This document shows positions 51,123 to 60,343 of a stretch of 64,000 nt of DNA, in pieces (the stretch's first letter is position 1; every line of letters starts with the position of its first letter). The notes beneath the pieces are model-generated. The model was not told the origin of the DNA. It saw nothing but the letters and a program-made list of their open reading frames with translations, and ran no database searches. The stretch spans positions 1-64,000 of the forward strand of contig NZ_JBDPMD010000030.1 of assembly GCF_039871875.1 (NCBI RefSeq), given 5' to 3'. Source of the DNA: Sphaerisporangium sp039871875. GTDB taxonomy: Bacteria; Actinomycetota; Actinomycetes; Streptosporangiales; Streptosporangiaceae. The position numbers and the translations under genes were made by a program.

Positions 51123-53087
51123 GTGAGCGAGCGGAGCCGGTCAGGCGATCCGGGCGGGCTGCTGGAGACGGTGAAGGGGCCGGGAGATCTCAAGCGCCTG
51201 GAGGCCGCCGAGCTTCCGCGGCTGGCCGCGGAGATCCGCGCGCTGCTGGTGGACACCACATCGCGCACCGGCGGCCACCTCGGGCCGAACCTCGGCGTCG
51301 TCGAGCTGACCATCGCGATGCACCGGGTCTTCGACTCGCCGAAGGACCGCATCCTGTGGGACACCGGCCACCAGGCGTACGTCCACAAGATCCTCACCGG
51401 TCGGGCGGGCGACTTCGCGACGCTGCGCCAGGAGGGCGGCCTGTCCGGCTACCCCAGCCAGTCGGAGTCCCCGCACGACGTCATCGAGAACTCCCACGCC
51501 TCCACGGCCCTGTCGTACGCCGACGGGCTCGCCAAGGCGTTCAAGCTGCGCGGCGAGCACGACCGCACGGTGGTCGCGGTGATCGGCGACGGCGCCCTCA
51601 CCGGCGGCATGGCCTGGGAGGCGCTCAACAACATCGCCGGGTACGCCAAGGACCCCGACCTGCCGCTGGTGATCGTCGTCAACGACAACGGGCGGTCCTA
51701 CTCGCCGACGATCGGCGGGCTGGCCTCCCACCTCGCCTCGCTGCGCATGACGCAGAACTACGAGCACATGCTGGAGTTCGTCAAGCACAACCTCGGGCGG
51801 GTGCCCGTGGTCGGCGGGCCGCTGTACGAGACGCTGCACGGGGTCAAGAAGGGCATCAAGGACGTCCTCGCCCCCCAGGTGATGTTCGAGGACCTCGGGC
51901 TCAAGTACGTCGGCCCCATCGACGGCCACGACGAGCAGGCCGTCGAGGCCGCGCTCACCCGTGCCCGCGACTTCGGCGGCCCGGTGATCGTGCACGTGCT
52001 CACCACCAAGGGCAGCGGCTACAGCCCGGCCGAGAACCACGACGAGGACTGCTTCCACTCGCCGCAGCCGTTCGACGTCGCCACCGGCGAGGAGCGGCCG
52101 AAGCCGCACGGGTGGACCAACGTCTTCAGCAACGAGCTGGTGCGCCTCGGCGGCGAGCGCCCCGACATCGTGGCGATCACCGCCGCCATGCTGCACCCCA
52201 CCGGGCTCGCCGCGTTCGCCGAGGCGTTCCCCGAGCGCACCTACGACGTCGGCATCGCCGAGCAGCACGCGGTGACCAGCGCGGCCGGGCTGGCCCTCGG
52301 CGGCCTGCACCCCGTGGTCGCCGTCTACGCCACGTTCCTCAACCGGGCCTTCGACCAGCTCCTGATGGACGTCGCCCTGCACCGCCTGCCCGTCACCGTG
52401 GTCCTCGACCGCGCGGGCGTCACCGGCGACGACGGCGCCAGCCACAACGGCATGTGGGACATGTCGATCCTCCAGGTCGTGCCCGGCCTGTCCATCGCGG
52501 CGCCCCGCGACGCCACGCGCCTGCGCGAGCTGCTCGGCGAGGCCGTCCAGGTCACCGACGCCCCCACCGTGGTGCGCTTCCCCAAGGGCGCCGTCCCCGC
52601 CGACATCCCGTCCGCGGGGCGGCTCGGCGGCATGGACGTCCTCTACCCGGCCTCCGGGGACGAGGAGGCGGCCGGGGACGCCGGGCAGAAGGCCGGGCGG
52701 GTGCTGCTGGTGGCCGCGGGGGCGATGGCCCAGGTGTGCGTGGAGGCCGCCGGGCTGCTCGCCCAGGGCGGCGTCCAGGCCACCGTCGTGGACCCCCGCT
52801 GGGTGAAGCCGCTGGACGCCGCCCTGGTGACCGCCGCCGCCGAGCACGACCTGGTGGCCGTGGCCGAGGACAACGGCCGCGTGGGCGGCGTGGGCGACGC
52901 CGTCGCCCGCCTGTTGCGCGACGCCGGCGTGCTCACCCCCGTGCGCACCTACGGCATCCCCCAGCGTTTCCTCTCCCACGCCAAGCGCACCGTCATCCTC
53001 ACCGAGATCGGCCTCACCCCCGACCACATCGCCACCGACCTCACCAAGGCCTTGAAAGACCCCACCGCCCCGCAAACCTCACTCTGA
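51123..53087 (+). CDS. dxs: 1-deoxy-D-xylulose-5-phosphate synthase
   Basis: This thiamine-diphosphate enzyme condenses pyruvate and glyceraldehyde-3-phosphate, the entry step of the MEP isoprenoid route. The 654-residue protein has GGHLGPNLGVVELTIAMHRV, ILWDTGHQAYVHKILTGR, the ThDP motif VIGDGALTGGMAWEALNN ending in ND, the transketolase pyrimidine domain (VGIAEQHAVTSAAGLALGG) and GVTGDDGASHNGMWDMS. The GTG at 51123 follows GGAGGAG by 8 bases. It stands alone between a peptidase and an amino-acid permease. Confidence 0.95.
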   Translation: MSERSRSGDPGGLLETVKGPGDLKRLEAAELPRLAAEIRALLVDTTSRTGGHLGPNLGVVELTIAMHRVFDSPKDRILWDTGHQAYVHKILTGRAGDFATLRQEGGLSGYPSQSESPHDVIENSHASTALSYADGLAKAFKLRGEHDRTVVAVIGDGALTGGMAWEALNNIAGYAKDPDLPLVIVVNDNGRSYSPTIGGLASHLASLRMTQNYEHMLEFVKHNLGRVPVVGGPLYETLHGVKKGIKDVLAPQVMFEDLGLKYVGPIDGHDEQAVEAALTRARDFGGPVIVHVLTTKGSGYSPAENHDEDCFHSPQPFDVATGEERPKPHGWTNVFSNELVRLGGERPDIVAITAAMLHPTGLAAFAEAFPERTYDVGIAEQHAVTSAAGLALGGLHPVVAVYATFLNRAFDQLLMDVALHRLPVTVVLDRAGVTGDDGASHNGMWDMSILQVVPGLSIAAPRDATRLRELLGEAVQVTDAPTVVRFPKGAVPADIPSAGRLGGMDVLYPASGDEEAAGDAGQKAGRVLLVAAGAMAQVCVEAAGLLAQGGVQATVVDPRWVKPLDAALVTAAAEHDLVAVAEDNGRVGGVGDAVARLLRDAGVLTPVRTYGIPQRFLSHAKRTVILTEIGLTPDHIATDLTKALKDPTAPQTSL

Positions 53088-53168
53088 GGTGCACTTCCCC
53101 ACTGGTCACCGGCATGAGGGGAGGTTTCCCGGGCAGGCGCTGGGGATCGCCGGTGTGATTGGGGTGGT

Positions 53169-54653
53169 GTGAAGATGGGGATTTTCCGCACCAAGTCCGT
53201 AGAGAGGTCGCTGGAGGACACCGAGGCGCCCGAACATCGGCTGAAGCGCAGGCTCAGCGCGGTCGACCTCGCCGTGTTCGGGGTCGGTGTGATCGTCGGG
53301 ACGGGCATCTTCGTGCTGACCGGCGAGGTCGCCAAGGAGACCGCGGGCCCGGCGGTCGCCCTGTCGTTCGTCGTGGCGGGCGTCGTGTGCGGCCTCGCGG
53401 CGCTCTGCTACGCGGAGTTCGCCGCCACCGTGCCGGTGGCCGGGTCGGCGTACACGTTCTCGTACGCCGCGGTCGGCGAGTTCCCCGCCTGGATCGTCGG
53501 CTGGGACCTCATGCTGGAGATGGCCCTCGGGGCTGCCGTCGTGGCGGTGGGATGGTCGGGGTACTTCACGGAGCTGCTCACGACCATGGGCATCAGGCTG
53601 CCGGAGACGTTCGCGGGGGAGAACGCGACGATCAACGTCCCGGCGGTCGTCATCGTGCTGATCCTCACCGGGGTGCTGGTCGCGGGCATCAAGCTGTCCG
53701 CGCGGGTCAACCTCGTCGTGGTGACGATCAAGGTGGCGGTGATCCTGCTGGTCATCGTGGCCGGGCTGTTCTTCGTGTCCAAGGCCAACTACACCCCGTT
53801 CATCCCCCCGGCCGAGGCCACCCCGAAGGTCGGCGGCCTCCAGGCGCCGCTGATCCAGGTGCTGTTCGGCCTGACCCCCGTCTCGTTCGGGGTGTTCGGC
53901 ATCTTCGTGGGCGCCGCCATCGTCTTCTTCGCCTTCATCGGCTTCGACGTGGTGGCCACCGCCGCCGAGGAGACCCGCAACCCGCAGCGCGACCTGCCGA
54001 TCGGCATCATCGCCTCCCTGGTCCTGTGCACCGTGCTGTACGTCGCGGTGTCGCTCGTGGTGGTCGGCATGCGGCCCTACGACCGGCTGAGCACCGAGGC
54101 GCCGCTGGCCACGGCGTTCCGCGAGGTCGGGCAGAGCTGGCTGGCCACGATCATCAGCGTCGGCGCGCTGGCCGGCCTGACCACCGTGGTGATGATCCTC
54201 ATGCTGGGCCAGAGCCGGGTGTTCTTCGCGATGAGCCGGGACAACCTGCTGCCCCGCTCGCTGGCCGCGGTGCACCCGCGCTTCGGCACGCCCTACCGCA
54301 TCACGCTGATCATCGGGGCGGCCACCGCGCTGCTCGCCGGGTTCATCCCGCTGTCGGCGCTCGCGGAGCTGGTGAACATCGGCACGCTGTTCGCGTTCGT
54401 GCTGGTGTCGATCAGCGTGATCATCCTGCGGCGCACCCGGCCCGAGCTGCCCCGCTCGTTCCGCACGCCGCTGGTGCCTCTGGTGCCCGTGCTGTCGGCG
54501 CTGGCGTGCCTGTACCTGATGATGAACCTCCCCATCGAGACGTGGCTGCGGTTCCTGGTGTGGATGGTGCTCGGCGTCGTCGTCTACTTCGCCTACGGCG
54601 CGCGGCACAGCCGGGTCGCGGCGGCCGAGCGGGCCGGCGTGGGCACGGACTGA
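53169..54653 (+). CDS. APC family amino acid permease
   Basis: This 494-residue transporter has 12 or more helices, of the cationic amino-acid/YfnA branch. It begins VEDTEAPEHRLKR-like with the conserved LSAVDLAVFGVGVIVGTGIF, the helix-1 GTGIF substrate site. ALCYAEFAATVPVAGSAYTF, FFAFIGFDVVATAAEETRNP and ARVNLVVVTIKVAVILLVIV follow. Substrate choice among amino acids cannot be read. The GTG at 53169 and the ATG two codons later are both possible. No ribosome binding site is strong. Confidence 0.9.
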   Translation: MKMGIFRTKSVERSLEDTEAPEHRLKRRLSAVDLAVFGVGVIVGTGIFVLTGEVAKETAGPAVALSFVVAGVVCGLAALCYAEFAATVPVAGSAYTFSYAAVGEFPAWIVGWDLMLEMALGAAVVAVGWSGYFTELLTTMGIRLPETFAGENATINVPAVVIVLILTGVLVAGIKLSARVNLVVVTIKVAVILLVIVAGLFFVSKANYTPFIPPAEATPKVGGLQAPLIQVLFGLTPVSFGVFGIFVGAAIVFFAFIGFDVVATAAEETRNPQRDLPIGIIASLVLCTVLYVAVSLVVVGMRPYDRLSTEAPLATAFREVGQSWLATIISVGALAGLTTVVMILMLGQSRVFFAMSRDNLLPRSLAAVHPRFGTPYRITLIIGAATALLAGFIPLSALAELVNIGTLFAFVLVSISVIILRRTRPELPRSFRTPLVPLVPVLSALACLYLMMNLPIETWLRFLVWMVLGVVVYFAYGARHSRVAAAERAGVGTD

Positions 54654-54718
54654 GACACCGAGGTCATACCGCGCGTCCTCCCGCAGCACAATAGGAGGAG
54701 AGCACAGGGAGGACGGCC

Positions 54719-55750
54719 ATGGTCACGCTGGAGGACGTCGCCAGAGAGGCCGGGGTGTCCCTGGCGACGGCGTCGCGGGTGCTGAACGGCAGCACCCGCC
54801 GGGTCGGCGCGGCCCTGCGCGCCCGGGTGGAGTCCACCGCCAACCGCCTCGGGTACCGCGTCGACGCGACCGCCCAGACGCTGGCCCGGGGGGCGAGCAA
54901 CATCGTCGGCCTCGTCGTACAGGACCTCACCGACAACTACTTCGCCACCATCGCCGACGGCGTCATCCGCTCCGCCGACCTGCATGACATGGTGGTGACC
55001 ATCACCACCACCTACCGCGACCCCGAGCGGGAGATCGCCCAGATCGCGACGATGCGCGCCCAGCGTGCCCGCGTCGTGGTGATCGCCGGTTCCCGGCGGT
55101 CGGACGAGCGCATGGCGCGGCGCCTGTGCGACGAGCTGGACGCCTACCGGTCCGCCGGCGGACGCGTCGCGCTCATCGGGCAGAGCTTCGGCGGGGTGGA
55201 CACCGTGGCCCCCATGAACCGTGAGGGCGCCGCCCGGCTCGCCCACGCCCTCGCCGGGCTCGGGCACCGCCGGTTCGCGGTGCTGGCCGGGCCGCCCGAC
55301 CTGCTGACCGCGGTCGACCGCTGCGAGGGCTTCACCGGGGCCCTCACCGGGCTCGGCCTCCCTCCGCCGCTGATCCTGCACGGCGGTTTCGACCGCGACG
55401 GCGGCCACGCCACCGCGCTGGAGTTCCTCGACCTGCGCTCCGACGTCACCTGCCTCTACGCCGTCAACGACGTCATGGCGGTGGGCGCGCTGGCCGCGTT
55501 CCGCGAGCGTGGCGTCCGCGTCCCCGGCGACCTCTCCCTCGCGGGCTTCGACGACATCGCGCCGCTGCGCGACACCGTGCCGCCACTGACCACCGTGCGG
55601 CTCCCGCTGGCCAAGATGGGCGCCATGGCGCTGAACCTCGCCCTGACCAGCGGCGACGTCCAGCGCACGGAGTCCGTGCCCGGCGAGGTCATCCTGCGCG
55701 CCAGCGTCGCGGCCCTGCCCGCGCCCGCGCCGTCGGGCCTCGTCACCTAG
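54719..55750 (+). CDS. LacI family transcriptional regulator
   Basis: This is a 343-residue repressor. The HTH (residues 2-22: VTLEDVAREAGVSLATASRV) and hinge (YRVDATAQTLARGASNIVGL) are followed by a periplasmic-binding-type sugar-sensing domain (LVVQDLTDNYFATIADGVIR; FAVLAGPPDLLTAVDRCEGF; DVTCLYAVNDVMAVGALAAF; LAGFDDIAPLRDTVPPLTTV). It most likely represses the convergent three-gene catabolic operon through the perfect palindrome at 59041. The ATG at 54719 follows AGGGAGGAC. Its stop overlaps the isomerase stop on the other strand by 2 bases. Confidence 0.93.
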   Translation: MVTLEDVAREAGVSLATASRVLNGSTRRVGAALRARVESTANRLGYRVDATAQTLARGASNIVGLVVQDLTDNYFATIADGVIRSADLHDMVVTITTTYRDPEREIAQIATMRAQRARVVVIAGSRRSDERMARRLCDELDAYRSAGGRVALIGQSFGGVDTVAPMNREGAARLAHALAGLGHRRFAVLAGPPDLLTAVDRCEGFTGALTGLGLPPPLILHGGFDRDGGHATALEFLDLRSDVTCLYAVNDVMAVGALAAFRERGVRVPGDLSLAGFDDIAPLRDTVPPLTTVRLPLAKMGAMALNLALTSGDVQRTESVPGEVILRASVAALPAPAPSGLVT

Positions 55751-56592
55751 CTGTCGGCGAACATCTGCCGGTAGCGCCGCCTCATGGTGGTGAGCACCTC
55801 GTCGGGGTCGGCGGCCCAGACGTCGGCGTTGAAGATCTCCACCTCGATGTCGCCGGTGTACCCGGCGGAGAGCACGGCGGACGTCATGGCGCGCAGATCG
55901 ATCACGCCGTCGCCCATCATGGCGCGGCCGAGCAGGATCTCCGGCGGCAGGGGGTGCAGCCAGTCGGAGACCTGGTAGGCGGCGATGCGGCCGGACGCCC
56001 CCGCGCGGGCGATCTGGGCGGGCAGGTCCGGGTCCCACCAGACATGGAAGGCGTCCACCACCACGCCGGCCCACTCGGGCGGATGGCGCTCGACGAGGTC
56101 GAGGGCCTGGCCGAGGGTGGAGATCACGGCGCGGTCGGCGCAGTACATGGGGTGCAGGGGCTCGAGGGCCAGCCGGACCCTGCTCCTGGCGGCGTACGGC
56201 ACGAGCGCGTCGACGGCCTCGGCCACCCGGGCGCGGGCGCCCGGCAGGTCGCGGGAGAACCAGGCCGGGGGAGTGGCGCCCGGCGGCACGCCCGGCAGGC
56301 CGCCGACCACCAGCACCAGGCATTCGGCGCCCAGCTCGGCGGCCTCGTCGATGGCCCGCCGGTTGTCGTCGAGCGGGCCGCCGGAGGTCAGGAAACCGCC
56401 ACGGCAGAGCGACGACACCCGAAGCCCGGCGGCGCGGACCGCGCGCGCGGACGCGGCGACGCCGTACTCGCCGACCTGCTGGCGCCACAGCCCGATCGCC
56501 GGGACGCCGTGCCGCACGCAGCCGTCCACCGCCTCGCGCAGCGACCACCGCTGGGTGGTCCACTGGTTGAGGGAGAGCCGGTCCTCGCTCAT
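55747..56592 (-). CDS. Sugar phosphate isomerase/epimerase (IolE-like TIM barrel)
   Basis: This 281-residue TIM-barrel protein of the AP endonuclease family 2/xylose isomerase-like fold has RLSLNQWTTQRWSLREAVDG, CLVLVVGGLPGVPPGATPPA, LALEPLHPMYCADRAVISTL (metal Glu), WAGVVVDAFHVWWDPDLPAQ (Asp/His), YQVSDWLHPLPPEILLGRAM and VEIFNADVWAADPDEVLT. Enzymes of this group isomerise or dehydrate keto-sugars with a divalent metal. The ATG at 56592 overlaps the DUF993 stop, and it is the last gene of a translationally coupled trio. Confidence 0.9.
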   Translation of the reverse strand: MSEDRLSLNQWTTQRWSLREAVDGCVRHGVPAIGLWRQQVGEYGVAASARAVRAAGLRVSSLCRGGFLTSGGPLDDNRRAIDEAAELGAECLVLVVGGLPGVPPGATPPAWFSRDLPGARARVAEAVDALVPYAARSRVRLALEPLHPMYCADRAVISTLGQALDLVERHPPEWAGVVVDAFHVWWDPDLPAQIARAGASGRIAAYQVSDWLHPLPPEILLGRAMMGDGVIDLRAMTSAVLSAGYTGDIEVEIFNADVWAADPDEVLTTMRRRYRQMFADS

Positions 56593-57755
56593 GCCCGCAT
56601 CCCGTGCACGGCGAGCAGGCAGCGCATGCGGTGGGCGGCGAGCTCCGGGTCGGGGAACAGGCCCGCCTGGTCGGCGAGGCGGAACAGGGCGGCCAGGTGG
56701 AGGAGCGGCCGGGCGGACTGGGCGCCCCCGATCATGCTGAAGGCGCGCTGGTGGCCCGCCAGCCAGGCGAGGAAGACGATGCCGGTCTTGTAGTGGTACG
56801 TCGGGGCCTGGAACAGGGTGCGGGCCAGCGGCACGGTGGGGGCCAGGGTGTCGTCGTAGGCCGCGAGGTGGCGGGCGCGCTCGCCGGGGTCCGCGGCCTG
56901 CTCGGCGGCGTCCAGGGAGCGCAGGGCCGCCGCGGCGACGGGGGCGATGGCGTCGAAGATTCCGAGCAGCGCGTGGGAGCCCGACCTGATGAGTGAGGGG
57001 TAGTTGAAGTCGTCGCCGGTGTAGAGGCGGACGCCGGGCGGGAGGGCGGCGCGCAGGCCCCGCTCGTGGTCCTCGTCCAGCAGGGAGACCTTCACGCCCT
57101 CCACGCGGGGGGCGTGCTCGCGGATCAGCGCCAGCAGGTGGGCCGTGGCGGTGGGGACGTCGCGGGAGCCCCAGTAGCCGGACAGCGCCGGGTCGAACAT
57201 CTCGCCCAGCCAGTGCAGCACGACGGGACGGCCCGCGTGCGCGATCAGCTTGCCGTAGACGGCGTGGTAGTCGTCCGGTCCCCGGGCGACGCGGGCCAGC
57301 GCGCGGCTGGCCATGATGATCACACCCGCGCCGGTGTCGAGCACGGTCTCGATCTGTTCGAGATAGGCGGCCTCCACCTCGGCCAGGGTCGCCGCGTCCG
57401 GCGCGTGGTCGGTGCCGGCGCCGCAGGCCAGCAGCGCCGCCGGGTCGCCGTGGTCGCGGGCGGCCTCCGCGCCGCGCCGGATCAGTTCCCGTGCGGCGGT
57501 CCAGTCCAGCCCCGCGCCACGCTGCGCGGTGTCCATGGCGTCCGCCACGCGCAGGCCGTACGACCACAGGTGGCGGCGGTAGGCGAGGGTGGCCTCCCAG
57601 TCCACGGCCGCCGGGGCGCCGGGGGAGTGGCCGGCGAGCGGGTCGGCCACCACGTGTGCCGCGGCGTACGCGACCCGCCCGGCGGGCGCGGGGCCCGGCG
57701 GCGGTGGCGCCGCACCGCGCATCGTGTACGGCCCGTCGAGCAACTCGATCCTCAT
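56589..57755 (-). CDS. DUF993 / dihydrodipicolinate synthase-like aldolase
   Basis: This 388-residue member of the DHDPS/NAL aldolase superfamily is annotated only as DUF993. The likely Schiff-base lysine is Lys222 in VEGVKVSLLDEDHERGLR, followed by VRLYTGDDFNYPSLIRSGSH and ALLGIFDAIAPV, the expected order for this fold. RPVVLHWLGEMFDPALSGYW is a family block. Family chemistry is retro-aldol cleavage or dehydration of keto-sugar acids, and the true substrate is unknown. It sits between and overlaps both neighbours (ATGA junctions), so all three act in one pathway. Confidence 0.85.
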   Translation of the reverse strand: MRIELLDGPYTMRGAAPPPPGPAPAGRVAYAAAHVVADPLAGHSPGAPAAVDWEATLAYRRHLWSYGLRVADAMDTAQRGAGLDWTAARELIRRGAEAARDHGDPAALLACGAGTDHAPDAATLAEVEAAYLEQIETVLDTGAGVIIMASRALARVARGPDDYHAVYGKLIAHAGRPVVLHWLGEMFDPALSGYWGSRDVPTATAHLLALIREHAPRVEGVKVSLLDEDHERGLRAALPPGVRLYTGDDFNYPSLIRSGSHALLGIFDAIAPVAAAALRSLDAAEQAADPGERARHLAAYDDTLAPTVPLARTLFQAPTYHYKTGIVFLAWLAGHQRAFSMIGGAQSARPLLHLAALFRLADQAGLFPDPELAAHRMRCLLAVHGMRA

Positions 57756-59014
57756 CGCCGGCCCTCCTGCCTGTCCGGGCGATTGCCGCCCTCCCCGGCC
57801 CTGCCCGGCGAGTCCGGGGAGCCCGGCGTGCCCGGGAGGGCTGGGGTGCCCGGGGCGGCCGGGGCGCCGAGGTCAAGCGTGGGGACGGGGACGCGGCGGC
57901 CCTCGGTGGAGGAGAGCAGGCCGAGTTCGGCGAGTTGTACGCCCCTGGTGCCGCTGGCGAAGTCGTGCGGGAACGGGGCGTCCTCCAGGACGTGGCGCAG
58001 GAACAGTTCCCACTGGGCGCGGAAGGCGTTGGGGAAGGGGGCGTCGGCCGGGACCTCCTGCCACTGGTCACGGAAGCGGTCGCCGGACGGCTCGTCGGGG
58101 TTCCAGACCGGGCGGGGGGTGGCGACGCGGTGCTGCGCGCGGCAGGAGTGCAGGCCGGCGACGGCGCTGCCGTGGGTGCCGTCGACCTGGAACTCCACCA
58201 GCTCGTCGCGGTGCACCCGGACGGCCCAGGACGAGTTGATCTGCGCGATCACGCCGCCGGCGAGCTCGAAGATGCCGTACGCGGCGTCGTCGGCGTCCGC
58301 CTGGTACGGCTCGCCCCGCTCGTCCACCCGTTCGCCGATGTGGGTGACGGCGCGGGCGGTGACGGCCTCGACCCGGCCGAACAGGTTCTCCAGCACGTAG
58401 TGCCAGTGCGGGAACATGTCCAGCACGATGCCGCCGCCCTCGGCCGCGCGGTAGTTCCACGACGGCCGCTGCGCCTCGCGCCATCCGCCTTCGAACACCC
58501 AGTAGCCGAACTCGCCGCGCACCGACAACACCCGGCCGAAGAACCCCGAGTCCAGCAGCCCGCGCAACTTGCGCAGACCCGGCAGGAACAGCTTGTCCTG
58601 CACGACGCCGTTCCGCACCCCCGCGGCGGTGGCGGCGCCGGCGAGGGCGGCGGCGTCGCTCAGCGTGCCGGCGACCGGCTTCTCGGCGTACACGTGCTTG
58701 CCGGCCGCGATGGCCTGGCGGACGGCGTCCGCGCGGGCGCTCGTCACCTGCGCGTCGAAGTAGACGAGGTTGCGGTCGTCGGCCAGCGCGGTCCCGAGGT
58801 CGGTGGTGTGGTCGGCGACGCCGTGGCGCGCGGCCAGCCCGGCGAGCTTGGCGGCGTCGCGGCCCACCAGCACCGGGCGCAGCGTCACCCGGCGCCCGCC
58901 GGACAGGGCGAGCCCCCCGTCGGCGTTGATCGCGAGCACCGAGCGCAACAGGTGCTGGCGGTACCCCATGCGGCCGGTGACGCCGTTCATCACGACGCCG
59001 ACGGACGTCCCCAT
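57752..59014 (-). CDS. Gfo/Idh/MocA family oxidoreductase
   Basis: This 420-residue NAD(P)-dependent sugar dehydrogenase has an N-terminal Rossmann fold (VGVVMNGVTGRMGYRQHLLR; VLVGRDAAKLAGLAARHGVA) and the family's catalytic-site motif KHVYAEKPVAGT. The C-terminal beta-sheet domain (GIVLDMFPHWHYVLENLFGR, with likely His/Asp catalytic residues) follows. Such enzymes oxidise a sugar hydroxyl to a ketone. The last 38 residues are a Pro/Gly-rich low-complexity tail (APGTPALPGTPGSPDSP) not expected in the family, ending over the DUF993 start. It is the first gene of the operon. The operator lies 26 bases upstream. Confidence 0.9.
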   Translation of the reverse strand: MGTSVGVVMNGVTGRMGYRQHLLRSVLAINADGGLALSGGRRVTLRPVLVGRDAAKLAGLAARHGVADHTTDLGTALADDRNLVYFDAQVTSARADAVRQAIAAGKHVYAEKPVAGTLSDAAALAGAATAAGVRNGVVQDKLFLPGLRKLRGLLDSGFFGRVLSVRGEFGYWVFEGGWREAQRPSWNYRAAEGGGIVLDMFPHWHYVLENLFGRVEAVTARAVTHIGERVDERGEPYQADADDAAYGIFELAGGVIAQINSSWAVRVHRDELVEFQVDGTHGSAVAGLHSCRAQHRVATPRPVWNPDEPSGDRFRDQWQEVPADAPFPNAFRAQWELFLRHVLEDAPFPHDFASGTRGVQLAELGLLSSTEGRRVPVPTLDLGAPAAPGTPALPGTPGSPDSPGRAGEGGNRPDRQEGRR

Positions 59015-59040
59015 GCGGCTCCCTTCCTCACACGGCAGGC

Positions 59041-59054
59041 GGAAAGCGCTTTCC
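59041..59054. promoter_or_regulatory. LacI-type operator (14-bp perfect palindrome)
   Basis: GGAAAGCGCTTTCC is perfectly symmetric with the central CG typical of LacI/PurR/CcpA-type boxes. It lies 26 bases upstream of the oxidoreductase start, in the promoter position, and its cognate regulator is most likely the LacI protein encoded at 54719. Confidence 0.8.
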
Positions 59055-59098
59055 AGTCCGCTCCACCGTAAGAAGCGTGCCGTGCGGCAGTCAAGCGA

Positions 59099-60343
59099 TC
59101 AGGGGTCCAGCTCGCCCTTCGCGTCCAGCCGGATCAGCGCCTTGGAGATCGCGTGGACGGTCAGGGCGATCTGCCACTCGCGGGCGCCGAGCTCGCGCAG
59201 GCGGGCCGCGAGCGCGTCGTCGCCGAGGTCGTCCGGGGGTTCCCATGTGAGGCGGCGGATCGCGTCGGGCTGCAGGAGGTTCTCGGTGGGCATGCGGTGG
59301 GCGTCGGCCAGCGCGGCGACGGCGGCGCGGGCGGCGGCCAGGCGCTTGGCGGCGGCGGGGTCGCGGTCGGCCCAGCGGTTGGCGGGCGGCGGGCCGTCCC
59401 CGGGGGCGCTCGGGTGGGGGAGCTGCGCCTCGGGCAGCACCCGGGCCCTGCCGATGGCGCCGAGCCACTCGCGCAGGTGACGGCGGGCGCTGCGGCCGGT
59501 GAAGGGGGCGATGTCGGTGAGCGCCTTGGTGGTGCGCGGCTGCTCCAGCGCGGCCGTCACGATCGCCGAGTCCGGGAGCACCCGCCCCGGTGCGAGGTCG
59601 GCGCGGCGGGCCAGCTCGTCGCGGAGCGTCCACAGCTCCCGCACCACCGCGAGCCCGCGCAGCGTGCGCACCCGGTGGATGCCCGACGTGCGGCGCCAGG
59701 GGTCCGAGCGCGGTGGCGAGGGCGCGGCGGCGAGGATCGCGGCGAACTCCTCGCGGGCCCACTCCAGCTTGCCGCCCGCCTCCAGCTCGGCGTGCAGCGC
59801 GTCGCGCAGCTCGATCAGCACCTCGACGTCGAGCGCGGCGTACCGGAGCCAGTCCTCCGGCAGCGGGCGGTGCGACCAGTCGGCGGCGGAGTGCCCCTTC
59901 TCCAGGCGCAGCCCGAGGACGTTCTCGACCATGGTGCCGAGACCCACGCGCTCGTAGCCGAGCAGCCGCCCGGCGAGCTCGGTGTCGAACAGCCGCCGCG
60001 GCACGAAACCCACCTCGGCGAGGCACGCGAGGTCCTGGGTGGCGGCGTGCAGCACCACCTCGGCGCCGGCCACGGCCGCGTTCAGCTCCGACAGGTCCGG
60101 GCAGGCGATCGGGTCGATCAGCGCGGTGCCGGCACCGGCCCGGCGCAACTGCACAAGGTACGCCCGGCCGCTGTAGCGGTAACCCGAGGCGCGCTCGGCG
60201 TCGACGGCGACCGGGCCGTCGCCGTCGGCGAACGCCCGGACCGCCGCGGCCAGCGCGGCGGGGTCCTCGACCACCGGCGGGATGCCCTCACGGGGCTCCA
60301 GCAGCGGTACGGCGTCGGATGCGGGGATGGTTTCGTCGGTCAC
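59099..60343 (-). CDS. rnd: Ribonuclease D
   Basis: This 3'-5' exoribonuclease of 414 residues acts in tRNA and stable-RNA 3' maturation. The DEDDy catalytic residues are visible: VAVDAERASGYRYSGRAYLV, the LHAATQDLACLAEVG block, LFDTELAGRLLGYERVGLG and RYAALDVEVLIELRDAL. An HRDC domain follows (about residues 215-295) and a further C-terminal helical region ends in ALTVHAISKALIRLDAKGEL. The GTG at 60343 overlaps the DUF3000 stop, so the two genes are coupled, an order common in actinobacteria. Confidence 0.92.
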   Translation of the reverse strand: MTDETIPASDAVPLLEPREGIPPVVEDPAALAAAVRAFADGDGPVAVDAERASGYRYSGRAYLVQLRRAGAGTALIDPIACPDLSELNAAVAGAEVVLHAATQDLACLAEVGFVPRRLFDTELAGRLLGYERVGLGTMVENVLGLRLEKGHSAADWSHRPLPEDWLRYAALDVEVLIELRDALHAELEAGGKLEWAREEFAAILAAAPSPPRSDPWRRTSGIHRVRTLRGLAVVRELWTLRDELARRADLAPGRVLPDSAIVTAALEQPRTTKALTDIAPFTGRSARRHLREWLGAIGRARVLPEAQLPHPSAPGDGPPPANRWADRDPAAAKRLAAARAAVAALADAHRMPTENLLQPDAIRRLTWEPPDDLGDDALAARLRELGAREWQIALTVHAISKALIRLDAKGELDP

